DNA from: Yinghuangia seranimata
GTDB lineage: Bacteria > Actinomycetota > Actinomycetes > Streptomycetales > Streptomycetaceae
Length of the DNA stretch: 64,000 nucleotides
Assembly (NCBI RefSeq): GCF_029953285.1
Contig: NZ_JASAOI010000002.1
Coordinates: 310,001 to 374,000 of the forward strand
Direction: 5' to 3'
Both the position numbers and the translations under genes were made by a program. The notes beneath the pieces were generated by a model. It ran no database searches. It was not told the DNA's origin and saw only the letters and a program-made list of their open reading frames with translations. How positions within the stretch are numbered: position 1 is the first letter of the stretch; each line of letters begins with the position of its first letter. Of this stretch, positions 55,899 through 63,087 are shown one piece after another.

Positions 55899-56558
55899 AT
55901 GACGACGCGACCCGACAGCACCACCGAAGAGCCGGACATCGGCGCCGGGACGGACGCGGATGCCGCCGGTCGCCCCCATACCGGCCGCAGGCGCAACGAG
56001 CAGGTCCGCCGCGCGATCCTCGACGCCGTGATGCGGCTGCTCGCCCGCGCCGACGGGTCGCCCGTCACCGTCGACACCATCGCCAAGGAGGCGGGCGTCG
56101 GAAAGCAGACGATCTACCGGTGGTGGCCCTCCAAGGGCGCGGTGTTCCTCGACGCGCTCACCGACCACGCCGTCACCGTCGTGCCGGACGCCGACACGGG
56201 AACCCTCGCGCACGACCTGGAGATCGTCATCGGCGCCAGCTACACCGGCGCCGTCGCACCCCAGACCGCACCCGTGCTGACCACCCTCGTCCGCGAGGCC
56301 GCGCACGACCCGCACCTGGCCGCCATGATGCGGGACTTCACCGCGGTCCGCCGCGCCGCCCTCCACGCGGTGCTGGAACGCGCCCGCGCCCGAGGCGAAC
56401 TCGCCGAGGACGCGGACGTGGAACTGATGGTCGACCAGGTCTACGGCGTGCTCTGGTACCGACTGCTGGTCGGACACGCCCCCCTCGACGAGACGGTCGC
56501 GAACCGCCTCGCCGCGACGCTCACCGCAGGCAACGCGCCGAAGGAATCAACGACCTGA
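55899..56558 (+). CDS. TetR-family transcriptional regulator
   Basis: A 219-residue protein with an N-terminal 30-residue hydrophilic tail, the TetR HTH (VTVDTIAKEAGVGKQTIYRW) and a TetR_C-like helical domain. ATG 55899 lies 6 nt after TAAACT and has no ribosome site, so the message is probably leaderless. It is divergent from the SDR gene with two identical-type operators, giving autoregulation plus control of the SDR. Ligand unknown. Its 3' side faces the nested inverted-repeat element. Confidence 0.92.
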   Translation: MTTRPDSTTEEPDIGAGTDADAAGRPHTGRRRNEQVRRAILDAVMRLLARADGSPVTVDTIAKEAGVGKQTIYRWWPSKGAVFLDALTDHAVTVVPDADTGTLAHDLEIVIGASYTGAVAPQTAPVLTTLVREAAHDPHLAAMMRDFTAVRRAALHAVLERARARGELAEDADVELMVDQVYGVLWYRLLVGHAPLDETVANRLAATLTAGNAPKESTT

Positions 56559-56642
56559 CGGGGCATCGGACGCGGTGACGCAAGTGTGACGCGAGCACCC
56601 CCCGATGAGGGAGTTCTGGTGATTCGCATACGTGACGACACA

Positions 56643-56996
56643 GTGAGGTGGGGGTCCAAGGTCACGCGCCCCACGCTGGAACCACAACCCGGCAGCGCAA
56701 CAAAACCAAGCAACAAAACCCGCCCGCACCCCACGCAAACCGCAGCCCGGCGGAGCAAAGCAAACAAAGTGCGTCCACACCCCGCGCCCCTCCCGCCAAT
56801 CGCCAAGGTAGTCAGCGCGGACGGCCCGCGGGTCAAGGCGCCTCCCGAACCCCGGGACAGGCCGACAGCACGAAGAAGACCCCACCGCGCCTTGACGCGC
56901 GGGCCGTCCAAGCGAAAATCCCAAAGCGGGAGGGGCGTCAGGCCGAAACCACACATCAGGTCAGGAACGGTGCAGGCCAAGGACCCCAGGCCTCAC
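56643..56996. repeat. nested inverted-repeat intergenic element
   Basis: Three pairs of complementary segments are nested: GTGAGG (56643) and GGGGTCC (56651) with GGACCCC (56981) and CCTCAC (56991); CGCCCCTCCCGC (56785) with GCGGGAGGGGCG (56926); and a 23-bp arm at 56819-56841 matching 56887-56909 with one mismatch, separated by 45 bp. The left part is unusually A-rich (runs such as CAACAAAACC). It fills the convergent gap between TetR and the ECF42 gene. It may be a MITE-like element, a decayed mobile end or a large bidirectional terminator. Confidence 0.65.
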
Positions 56997-58237
56997 CCGT
57001 CGGAAGCCCGCGCCCGCTCCTCCAGATACCGCCGCTCCGGCTCACTGGTCGTCAAGCGCGCCGCCTCCGCGAACCCCTCCCGCGCCGCCGCCCCCTCGCC
57101 GGCCCTCTGCATCAGGTGAGCCCGCACCGAGGCCAACCGATGATGGCCCCGCAACGCGCCCGTCGCCGCCAGTTCGTCCAGTGCGGCCAACCCCTCCTTC
57201 GGGCCGAACACTTCGGCCAAAGCCACCGCGCGGTTCAGCTCCACCACGGGCCCCGGGGCGACGCGTCGGAGCAGGTCGTACAGGCCGAGGATCTGCACCC
57301 AGTCCGTCTCCTCCGCCGTCGCCGCCTCGTCGTGCACCGCCGCGATCGCCGCCTGCAACTGGTAAGGACCCACCTCACCGCGCGGCAGCGCCTCGGTCAC
57401 CAGCGCGACGCCCTCCGCCACGAACTCCCGGTTCCAGCGCGACCGGTCCTGGTCGGCCAGCGGCACCAGGGCCCCATCGGCCCGGGTCCGGGCCGCACGC
57501 CGCGCGTCGGTCAGCAGCATCAGGGCCAGCAGCCCCGCCGCCTCCGCGTCGTCCGGCAGCAGCCGCCGGACCTCACGCCCCAGCCGGATCGCCTCAGCGG
57601 TCAGGTCGGTGCGTTGCAGCGCGTCGCCCGAACTCGCCGTGTACCCCTCGTTGAAGACCAGGTAGAGCACGTGCAGGACGACCCGCATCCGGTCCGGCCG
57701 GTCCTGCGGCGGCGGCATCACGAACTTCGCGCCGGACTGCTTCACCTTCTGCTTGGCGCGGCTGATCCGCTGCGCCATCGTCGCCTCGGGCACCAGGAAG
57801 GCGCGCGCGATCTCAGCGGTGGTGAGACCGCCGACCGCCCGCAAGGTCAGCGCGACCTGCGACGGTTCGGACAGCTCCGGGTGGCAGCACAGGAACAGCA
57901 GGGTGAGCGTGTCGTCCCGATCGGCCCCGCGTTCCTCGTCGGCGCCCGGCGCCTGCCACGCGTCGCCCGGTGTCCGCGCGAACGCGGTCTCCTCCCGGCG
58001 TTCGCGGGCCTCCTCACTCCGCAGCCGGTCGGTCAGCCGCCGCGATGCCACGGTGATCAGCCACGCCCGCGGGTTGTCAGGCGTCCCGTCCGCCGGCCAC
58101 TGCTGCGCGGCCGCGAGCAGCGCCTCCTGCACCGCGTCCTCGCACAGGTCGAAGTGCCCGTACCGACGCACGAGCGCCCCGAGCACCTGCGGCGCACACG
58201 CACGCAGCAGCGCCTCGGCGCCCGGATCAAGGCTCAC
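56993..58237 (-). CDS. ECF42-group sigma factor with TPR-like C-terminal extension
   Basis: A 414-residue sigma factor with region 2 (DLCEDAVQEALLAAAQQWPA), region 4 (GGLTTAEIARAFLVPEATMA followed by QRISRAKQKVKQSG) and a long helical extension (from about residue 170) typical of the ECF42 group (DUF6596/SigI-like), with GYTASSGDALQRTDLTAEAI. GTG 58237 was chosen with GAGGAGC upstream; a longer frame to 58327 would overlap the terminator. ECF42 factors usually neighbour a DGPF protein; none is adjacent here. Confidence 0.9.
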   Translation of the reverse strand: MSLDPGAEALLRACAPQVLGALVRRYGHFDLCEDAVQEALLAAAQQWPADGTPDNPRAWLITVASRRLTDRLRSEEARERREETAFARTPGDAWQAPGADEERGADRDDTLTLLFLCCHPELSEPSQVALTLRAVGGLTTAEIARAFLVPEATMAQRISRAKQKVKQSGAKFVMPPPQDRPDRMRVVLHVLYLVFNEGYTASSGDALQRTDLTAEAIRLGREVRRLLPDDAEAAGLLALMLLTDARRAARTRADGALVPLADQDRSRWNREFVAEGVALVTEALPRGEVGPYQLQAAIAAVHDEAATAEETDWVQILGLYDLLRRVAPGPVVELNRAVALAEVFGPKEGLAALDELAATGALRGHHRLASVRAHLMQRAGEGAAAREGFAEAARLTTSEPERRYLEERARASDG

Positions 58238-58299
58238 GATTCGGCGCTCCTCACCCGAAGACGGCGGCGGGTACCCCCTTGAACCCAACCTATCCGTCG

Positions 58300-58346
58300 A
58301 AAAAGCCGCACGGCCGGTGCGCCCCACAACGCACCGGCCGTGCGGC
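58300..58346 (-). terminator. rho-independent terminator of the ABC export operon
   Basis: GCCGCACGGCCGGTGCG (58305-58321) pairs perfectly with CGCACCGGCCGTGCGGC (58330-58346) over an 8-nt loop. Read on the reverse strand the stem is followed by TTTTT, a rarity in this genome. It ends the operon 58367-62191. Confidence 0.88.
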
Positions 58347-58366
58347 CGTTCCCCGTTCTCGGATGG

Positions 58367-59605
58367 TCAGCCGGTGGCCAAGGCCTCCGTCGGCGTCAGC
58401 CGTGCCGCGCGGGCCGCCGGGTAGAGACCGGCGACGGCTCCCACCAGGGCCGACGCTGCGATGGCCGCGGCGAGGGCGCCTGCTGGGATGGCGAAGGGCC
58501 AGCCCTTGGCCGTCGCGTAGCCGTAGGTGGCCAGGCCGCCGAGGGCCGCTCCGGCGAGGCCGCCGAAGCCGGCCAGGGCCACGGCTTCGGTGAGGAACTG
58601 GGTCCTGATCTGGCCCCGGTGGGCGCCGAGGGCTCGGCGGAGGCCGATTTCCTGGCGGCGTTCGAGGACGGCGATCACCATCGTGTTGGCGACGCCGACG
58701 CCGCCGACGAGGAGGGCTACCGCGCCGAGGCCGAGGAGGAGGGCGTTGAAGGTGTCCTTCGCCGCCAGTTGCGCGGCCAGCGCGTCGGAGGGGCGGCTGA
58801 CCTTGACCTCGTTGGGGCTCTTCGGGTTGACGGTGGGGGCCAGCACGTCGCGGACGGCCTCGACCGCGGACTCCTTGGTGCGTGTGTAGACGTTGCCCGG
58901 GTGGCCGTCGAAGCCCAGGTAGGTCTTCGCCGCCTCCCAGCCGACCATCGCCGAGCTGTCGAGCTCAGGTGCGAGCGGCACCGGGTCGAGGATCCCGAGC
59001 ACGGTGAACCACTGGTCGCCGAGCCACACCTGGCCGCCCGGCGCGTCGACACCGAGCCGGTCGGCCGCCTTGGCGCCCAGGACGACGCCTGGGTAGCGGC
59101 CCGTCGCCGGGTCGAGGAACCGGCCGCTGCGCAGCTTGCCGCCGACGGTGCCGAGCAGGTTGTCGCGCGCGGCGAGGACCTGGATGCCGCCGGTGATGCG
59201 GGAGTCGACCTTGTCGGTGCGACGCACCGTCGCCGAGGTCTTGCCGGTCTGGGTCGCCGACTCGACCGGTCCGATGCGCTGCACCATCCCGTCGGCGTCC
59301 TCGGGCAGTTTGACCTCGGCGCCGGCGAAGTTGCTGCCGGGGCCGACCGAGAGCAGGTTGGTGCCGAGCTTCGCGATCTGGTCGGCGAGTTGCGCCTGGC
59401 TGGAGGTGCCGATGCCGACCACCGCGACCATCGCCGCGACGCCGATCGCGATGCCGAGCGCGGAGAGCACCGCCCGCAGCTTGCGGCCGCGCAGGCCCGA
59501 CAGCCCGACGGCGAGGATGTCGCGTGGGCGCAGGCGCGCGGGGGAGGGCAGCTTCTCGGACGGCGCAGCGGGGGCCGTACGCGCGAACTGTTCGGTGGCG
59601 GTCAC
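58367..59605 (-). CDS. MacB-like ABC transporter permease
   Basis: A 412-residue permease. One N-terminal helix (GRKLRAVLSALGIAIGVAAM) is followed by a periplasmic MacB_PCD domain (about 70-280), and three C-terminal helices include GGVGVANTMVIAVLERRQEI and GLRRALGAHRGQIRTQFLTE. This is the FtsX/MacB topology used for mechanotransmission. It overlaps the ATPase gene by 4 bp. With the ATPase and the membrane-fusion-like protein it forms a MacAB-type exporter for peptides, drugs or lipoproteins. Confidence 0.95.
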   Translation of the reverse strand: MTATEQFARTAPAAPSEKLPSPARLRPRDILAVGLSGLRGRKLRAVLSALGIAIGVAAMVAVVGIGTSSQAQLADQIAKLGTNLLSVGPGSNFAGAEVKLPEDADGMVQRIGPVESATQTGKTSATVRRTDKVDSRITGGIQVLAARDNLLGTVGGKLRSGRFLDPATGRYPGVVLGAKAADRLGVDAPGGQVWLGDQWFTVLGILDPVPLAPELDSSAMVGWEAAKTYLGFDGHPGNVYTRTKESAVEAVRDVLAPTVNPKSPNEVKVSRPSDALAAQLAAKDTFNALLLGLGAVALLVGGVGVANTMVIAVLERRQEIGLRRALGAHRGQIRTQFLTEAVALAGFGGLAGAALGGLATYGYATAKGWPFAIPAGALAAAIAASALVGAVAGLYPAARAARLTPTEALATG

Positions 59606-60360
59606 GCGCCCACCCCCAGCCCGCCCGGCGCGGCACCGGCGAGGCCGGTGTCCTCCGTGACCCGTCCGTCCCTGATCCGCACCCGGCGCGGCAGCGACGC
59701 CGCCAGCTCGCCGTCGTGCGTGATGACCGCGATGGTCGTGCCCTGCGCGTTGAGTTCCCGCAGCAGGTCGACGACGGCCGCGCCGGACGCCGAGTCCAGC
59801 GCGCCGGTCGGCTCGTCGGCGAGGACGATCCGCGGCCGCGACACGACCGCGCGGGCGATCGCGGTGCGCTGCCGTTCGCCGCCGGACAGCTCGTGCGGCC
59901 GGTGGTCCAACCGCTGTCCGAGCCCGACGCGTTCGAGCGCCTCCGCGGCGCGCTCGCGCCGGTTCGAGTGCCCGATTCCGTGGTACAGCAGGCCGTTCGC
60001 GACGTTGTCGAGCGCGCTCAGGTGCGGCGACAGGAAGAACTGCTGGAACACGAACCCGATCCAGCGCGCCCGCACCGCGGACAGCCGGCGGTCGGACAGC
60101 GTCGCGACGTCGTGTCCGAGGACGCGGACCGTGCCCGAGCTGGGCCGGTCGAGCGTCCCCATGAGGTTGAGCAGCGTCGACTTGCCGGACCCGGACGGGC
60201 CGACGATCGCCAGCAGTTCGCCCTGCCGGATGCTCAGGCTGGCGTGGTCGAGCGCGGTCAGCCCGCCCGCGTACGTCTTGGTCGCCTCGCTGAGGGTGAT
60301 CACCTCCGTGTCGGGCCCGCCGAACTGCGTCGGGACGAGGGTCTTTTCGGCCCCGGTCAC
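59602..60360 (-). CDS. ABC transporter ATP-binding protein (MacB/LolD-type)
   Basis: A 252-residue ATPase with Walker A IVGPSGSGKSTLLNLMGTLD, signature LSGGERQRTAIARA, Walker B RIVLADEPTGALD and an H-loop His in VITHDGELA. The NLMGTLDRPSSG segment is characteristic of the LolD/MacB class. GTG 60360 is the start. It overlaps its neighbours by 4 bp on both sides, a strongly coupled operon that fixes the subunit ratio. Confidence 0.95.
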   Translation of the reverse strand: MTGAEKTLVPTQFGGPDTEVITLSEATKTYAGGLTALDHASLSIRQGELLAIVGPSGSGKSTLLNLMGTLDRPSSGTVRVLGHDVATLSDRRLSAVRARWIGFVFQQFFLSPHLSALDNVANGLLYHGIGHSNRRERAAEALERVGLGQRLDHRPHELSGGERQRTAIARAVVSRPRIVLADEPTGALDSASGAAVVDLLRELNAQGTTIAVITHDGELAASLPRRVRIRDGRVTEDTGLAGAAPGGLGVGA

Positions 60361-61616
60361 GCCGGCACCCGCACCTTCTGCCCGGCGGCGAGCCCGTCGC
60401 CTGTCACCTCGACCCGGCCGTTCGCGAACAGCCCCGGCTTGACGCCGACGAGGCGCTTGCCGCCCAGGTCGTCCACGACCTCGACCCCGTACCCGCCCTC
60501 GGCGAGCGCGACGAGCGCGTTGACCGGCACCGACAGCACGTGCTTGCGCGAGTCGCCGACGAACCCGACGCTGACCGGCGCGCCGTCGAGCGCCCCCGCG
60601 TCGTCGGGCTTGTCGAGCGCGACGGTCACCTGGATGACCGACTTGCCGCCGCCCTGGCCGGGCATGCCGCCGCCGTTGTTCTCCTCCTTGGTCGCGACGG
60701 TGCCGATGTCGGTCACGGTGCCGGGCGTGGTGCGGCCGTCCGGCAGCTTCACGGTCACCTTGTCGCCCTTGTGCGCGAGCTTCTGCTTGTCGACGGGCAG
60801 CGGCACGGACACCTGGCGGCCGGTCCCCGACACGGTCGCCACCTCGCCCTGCGCGGGCGCGCCGACCGAGGCCTTCAGCGCGGTCACCCGCACCGCGCCC
60901 GGCTGCACGGCGATGTCGGACGGGTCGACCGTGCCGGTCTGCGGCGCGCCGAGCGACTTCTGCCAGCGCTTGACCGCCTCGGTGGTGCCGTCGGTGAACT
61001 TGTCGTCGATCGACAGGCCCTTGCCGAAGCCGAGCGCGACCAGGTTCCGCTTGACGAGCCGGACGTCGGGGCCGTCGGCGACGCCCTTGGACAGCGCCCG
61101 CCACAGCGGCGCGTCGCCGTAGAACAGCGGGACCGAGCGGCCGTTGACCTGGTAGATCGCCTCGCCCTGTTTGACGATGTCGCCGACCTTGGGCAGGCCG
61201 GTGTAGATCCGGTTGCCGGAGTCCTGCTTGTTGTCCTTGTTGGCGTTGTCCTTCCCGCCGCCGGGGGGCTGGGACGGGCTGCCGCCGGGCGCGGGGTTGC
61301 CCGCGCCGCCCGAGCCCGACCCGGCGCCGGCCCCGTTCCCGCCGGGCGCCCCCGCGCCACCGCCTGTGCCGCCCGGGTCCTTCGCCTGCGCGTACACCGT
61401 CCCCGTCCCGCCGAACCCGAGCGTGCCGTCGACGTCGTCCGACACCGTCAGGTCGCCCTGGACGATCGGCACCGTCGCCCCCGAGGGCTGCTGCTTGGAC
61501 TGCGAGGACGCCTTGCCGTCGTGGTCGGGGCCGAACACCACCGTGCCCGTCACGCCGAGCGCGACGACCGCGGCGACCCCGGCCACCGACACCGTCCTGA
61601 CCGTGCGTGTGCGCAT
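60357..61616 (-). CDS. membrane fusion-type protein with peptidoglycan-binding domain
   Basis: A 419-residue protein with an N-terminal membrane helix (VSVAGVAAVVALGVTGTVVF), a Gly/Pro/Asn-rich linker (about 80-130), a barrel-sandwich/lipoyl-like region (IYTGLPKVGDIVKQGEAIYQ), an inserted PG_binding_1 domain (VKRNLVALGFGKGLSIDDKF) and the HlyD/RND-adaptor beta barrel (KLAHKGDKVTVKLPDG). It is the Gram-positive counterpart of MacA, anchored to the cell wall by the peptidoglycan-binding domain. ATG 61616 overlaps the preceding lipoprotein stop by 1 nt (TGATG). Confidence 0.92.
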   Translation of the reverse strand: MRTRTVRTVSVAGVAAVVALGVTGTVVFGPDHDGKASSQSKQQPSGATVPIVQGDLTVSDDVDGTLGFGGTGTVYAQAKDPGGTGGGAGAPGGNGAGAGSGSGGAGNPAPGGSPSQPPGGGKDNANKDNKQDSGNRIYTGLPKVGDIVKQGEAIYQVNGRSVPLFYGDAPLWRALSKGVADGPDVRLVKRNLVALGFGKGLSIDDKFTDGTTEAVKRWQKSLGAPQTGTVDPSDIAVQPGAVRVTALKASVGAPAQGEVATVSGTGRQVSVPLPVDKQKLAHKGDKVTVKLPDGRTTPGTVTDIGTVATKEENNGGGMPGQGGGKSVIQVTVALDKPDDAGALDGAPVSVGFVGDSRKHVLSVPVNALVALAEGGYGVEVVDDLGGKRLVGVKPGLFANGRVEVTGDGLAAGQKVRVPA

Positions 61617-62191
61617 CAGCGGGTCACCGTCACGCCACCGGCGCCGTTCGGGGCGCACGCCTTGAACGCCGCGTCGGCCTTGTCCTTGTCCGCCCCCATG
61701 TCGATGGCCAGGCCCTCGCCGGAGCCCGGGTCCGGGACGTTCATGCCGTGCTCGCGCAGGCAGCGCGCCATCTTGAGACTCTGCTCGCGCTGCTCGGCCT
61801 TGTCCTTCTCGCTGACCTCGCCGCCGTTGGGGAGCCACTTGCGGCAGGCGTTGGAGGCGTCCTCCATCTTCTTGTTGTCGCCGCTGTCCGCGGGGATGGC
61901 CTGCGCCATCATGCTGCCGTCCGAGGAGGGGTCGGGCATGTCGATCCCGTGGTCGCGCATGCAGCCGGCGTACTTGACCATGTCGCCCTTCTCGCCGGCG
62001 GCCTTCTCGACCGCGCCCGGGGACTGGGATCCGCCCTTGTCACCCAGCGAGGCGACCTTGTCGTCCTTCTTGCCGCCGGAGTCGCCGCCGCCGCACGCGG
62101 TCAGCATCAGGGCCGACGCCATCGCCAGCGCGGCCGTCCCCGTGATCGTGCGCGCCATCCGGGTGCGGTGGAGCAGAGGCAGGTTGCGCAT
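61616..62191 (-). CDS. lipoprotein with two REHG/PDP repeats, first gene of the ABC operon
   Basis: A 191-residue protein with a lipoprotein signal (ALAMASALMLTACGGG) and two copies of a cysteine motif: YAGCMRDHGIDMPDP and MARCLREHGMNVPDP, each with Cys, [RD]HG and PDP. Such proteins recur upstream of MacAB-like operons in streptomycetes. The duplicated Cys-x3-HG-x3-PDP suggests a paired metal or disulphide site. ATG 62191 with GAAGGGA upstream; M12 is a possible alternative start. Probable accessory or substrate-binding role for the exporter. Confidence 0.85.
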   Translation of the reverse strand: MRNLPLLHRTRMARTITGTAALAMASALMLTACGGGDSGGKKDDKVASLGDKGGSQSPGAVEKAAGEKGDMVKYAGCMRDHGIDMPDPSSDGSMMAQAIPADSGDNKKMEDASNACRKWLPNGGEVSEKDKAEQREQSLKMARCLREHGMNVPDPGSGEGLAIDMGADKDKADAAFKACAPNGAGGVTVTR

Positions 62192-62282
62192 CGCGCGGTC
62201 CCTTCGCCGTGGGGCGGCCCCTTGCCGCCCGGCCAGGGGACATGTCTACGAGCCGCGCGGTTGGCGCCCGGTTCGCGCCGTG

Positions 62283-62301
62283 CTAACCGGGTCCTAACCG
62301 G
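62283..62301. promoter_or_regulatory. 11-bp-period direct repeat, probable response-regulator site
   Basis: CTAACCGG occurs at 62283-62290 and again at 62294-62301, an 11-bp period (one helical turn), as expected for two OmpR-type monomers in tandem. It lies between the divergent ABC operon and two-component genes. Confidence 0.5.
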
Positions 62302-62430
62302 CCGGGACGGAACCTGGTTCGGGTCGGGCGCGGCAGGGGGCGCCCTGGTATGGAGTTTGTGGTGGTATGCCGGGATCAGGCACAGTCGTCGGACGACGTC
62401 GCGTGTGTGTACGGAAGGAGCCCGCGCCGG

Positions 62431-63087
62431 ATGAAGGTGCTCATCGTCGAGGACGAGGAGGAGATGGCCGAGCTGCTGTCCGACGGACTGCGGCGCCAGG
62501 GCTTCTCCGTCGACGTCGCCCGGGACGGCGCCCGCGCGCTCGAATGCGCGGCCGCGTCCGCCTACGACGTCGTCGTCCTCGACCGCGACCTGCCGGTGCT
62601 CCACGGCGACGCGGTGTGCCGCACCCTGGTCGCCACCCGCAACGGCGCCCGCATCCTCATGCTGACCGCCTCCGGGGCGCTGGCCGACCGCGTCGACGGG
62701 CTCAACCTCGGTGCCGACGACTACCTGGCCAAGCCCTTCGCGTACACCGAGCTCGTCGCCCGCATCCACGCGCTCGCCCGGCGCGGCGGCGGAACGGCGG
62801 TCGCGACCGTCCTCGAACGGCACGGCGTCGTCCTCGACACCCAGCGCCACCTCGCCGAGCGCGACGGACGGCTGCTGCGGCTCAGCCCCAAGGAGATGCT
62901 CATCCTCGAACTCCTGCTCGCCGCCGACGGAGGCGTCGTGACCCACGCCGACCTGCTCGACGAGGCGTGGGAGGAGGCCGTCGACCCGCGCAGCTCGGTG
63001 GTCAAGGTCGCCATCCACGGGCTGCGCCGCAAGCTCGGCGACCCGCCGCTGATCGAGGCGGTCCCGGGGATCGGGTACCGGCTGTGA
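62431..63087 (+). CDS. OmpR/PhoB-family response regulator
   Basis: A 218-residue protein: receiver MKVLIVEDEEEMAELLSDGL with acceptor Asp in VVVLDRDLPVLHGD and the Lys in LAKPFAYTELVARIHALARR, then a winged-helix DNA-binding domain (RLLRLSPKEMLILELLLAAD and SSVVKVAIHGLRRKLGDPPL). GGAAGGAG lies 10 nt upstream of ATG 62431. It is divergent from the MacAB-like operon, with a direct-repeat site between, and overlaps the kinase start (GTGA). It is the probable regulator of the exporter. Confidence 0.93.
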   Translation: MKVLIVEDEEEMAELLSDGLRRQGFSVDVARDGARALECAAASAYDVVVLDRDLPVLHGDAVCRTLVATRNGARILMLTASGALADRVDGLNLGADDYLAKPFAYTELVARIHALARRGGGTAVATVLERHGVVLDTQRHLAERDGRLLRLSPKEMLILELLLAADGGVVTHADLLDEAWEEAVDPRSSVVKVAIHGLRRKLGDPPLIEAVPGIGYRL

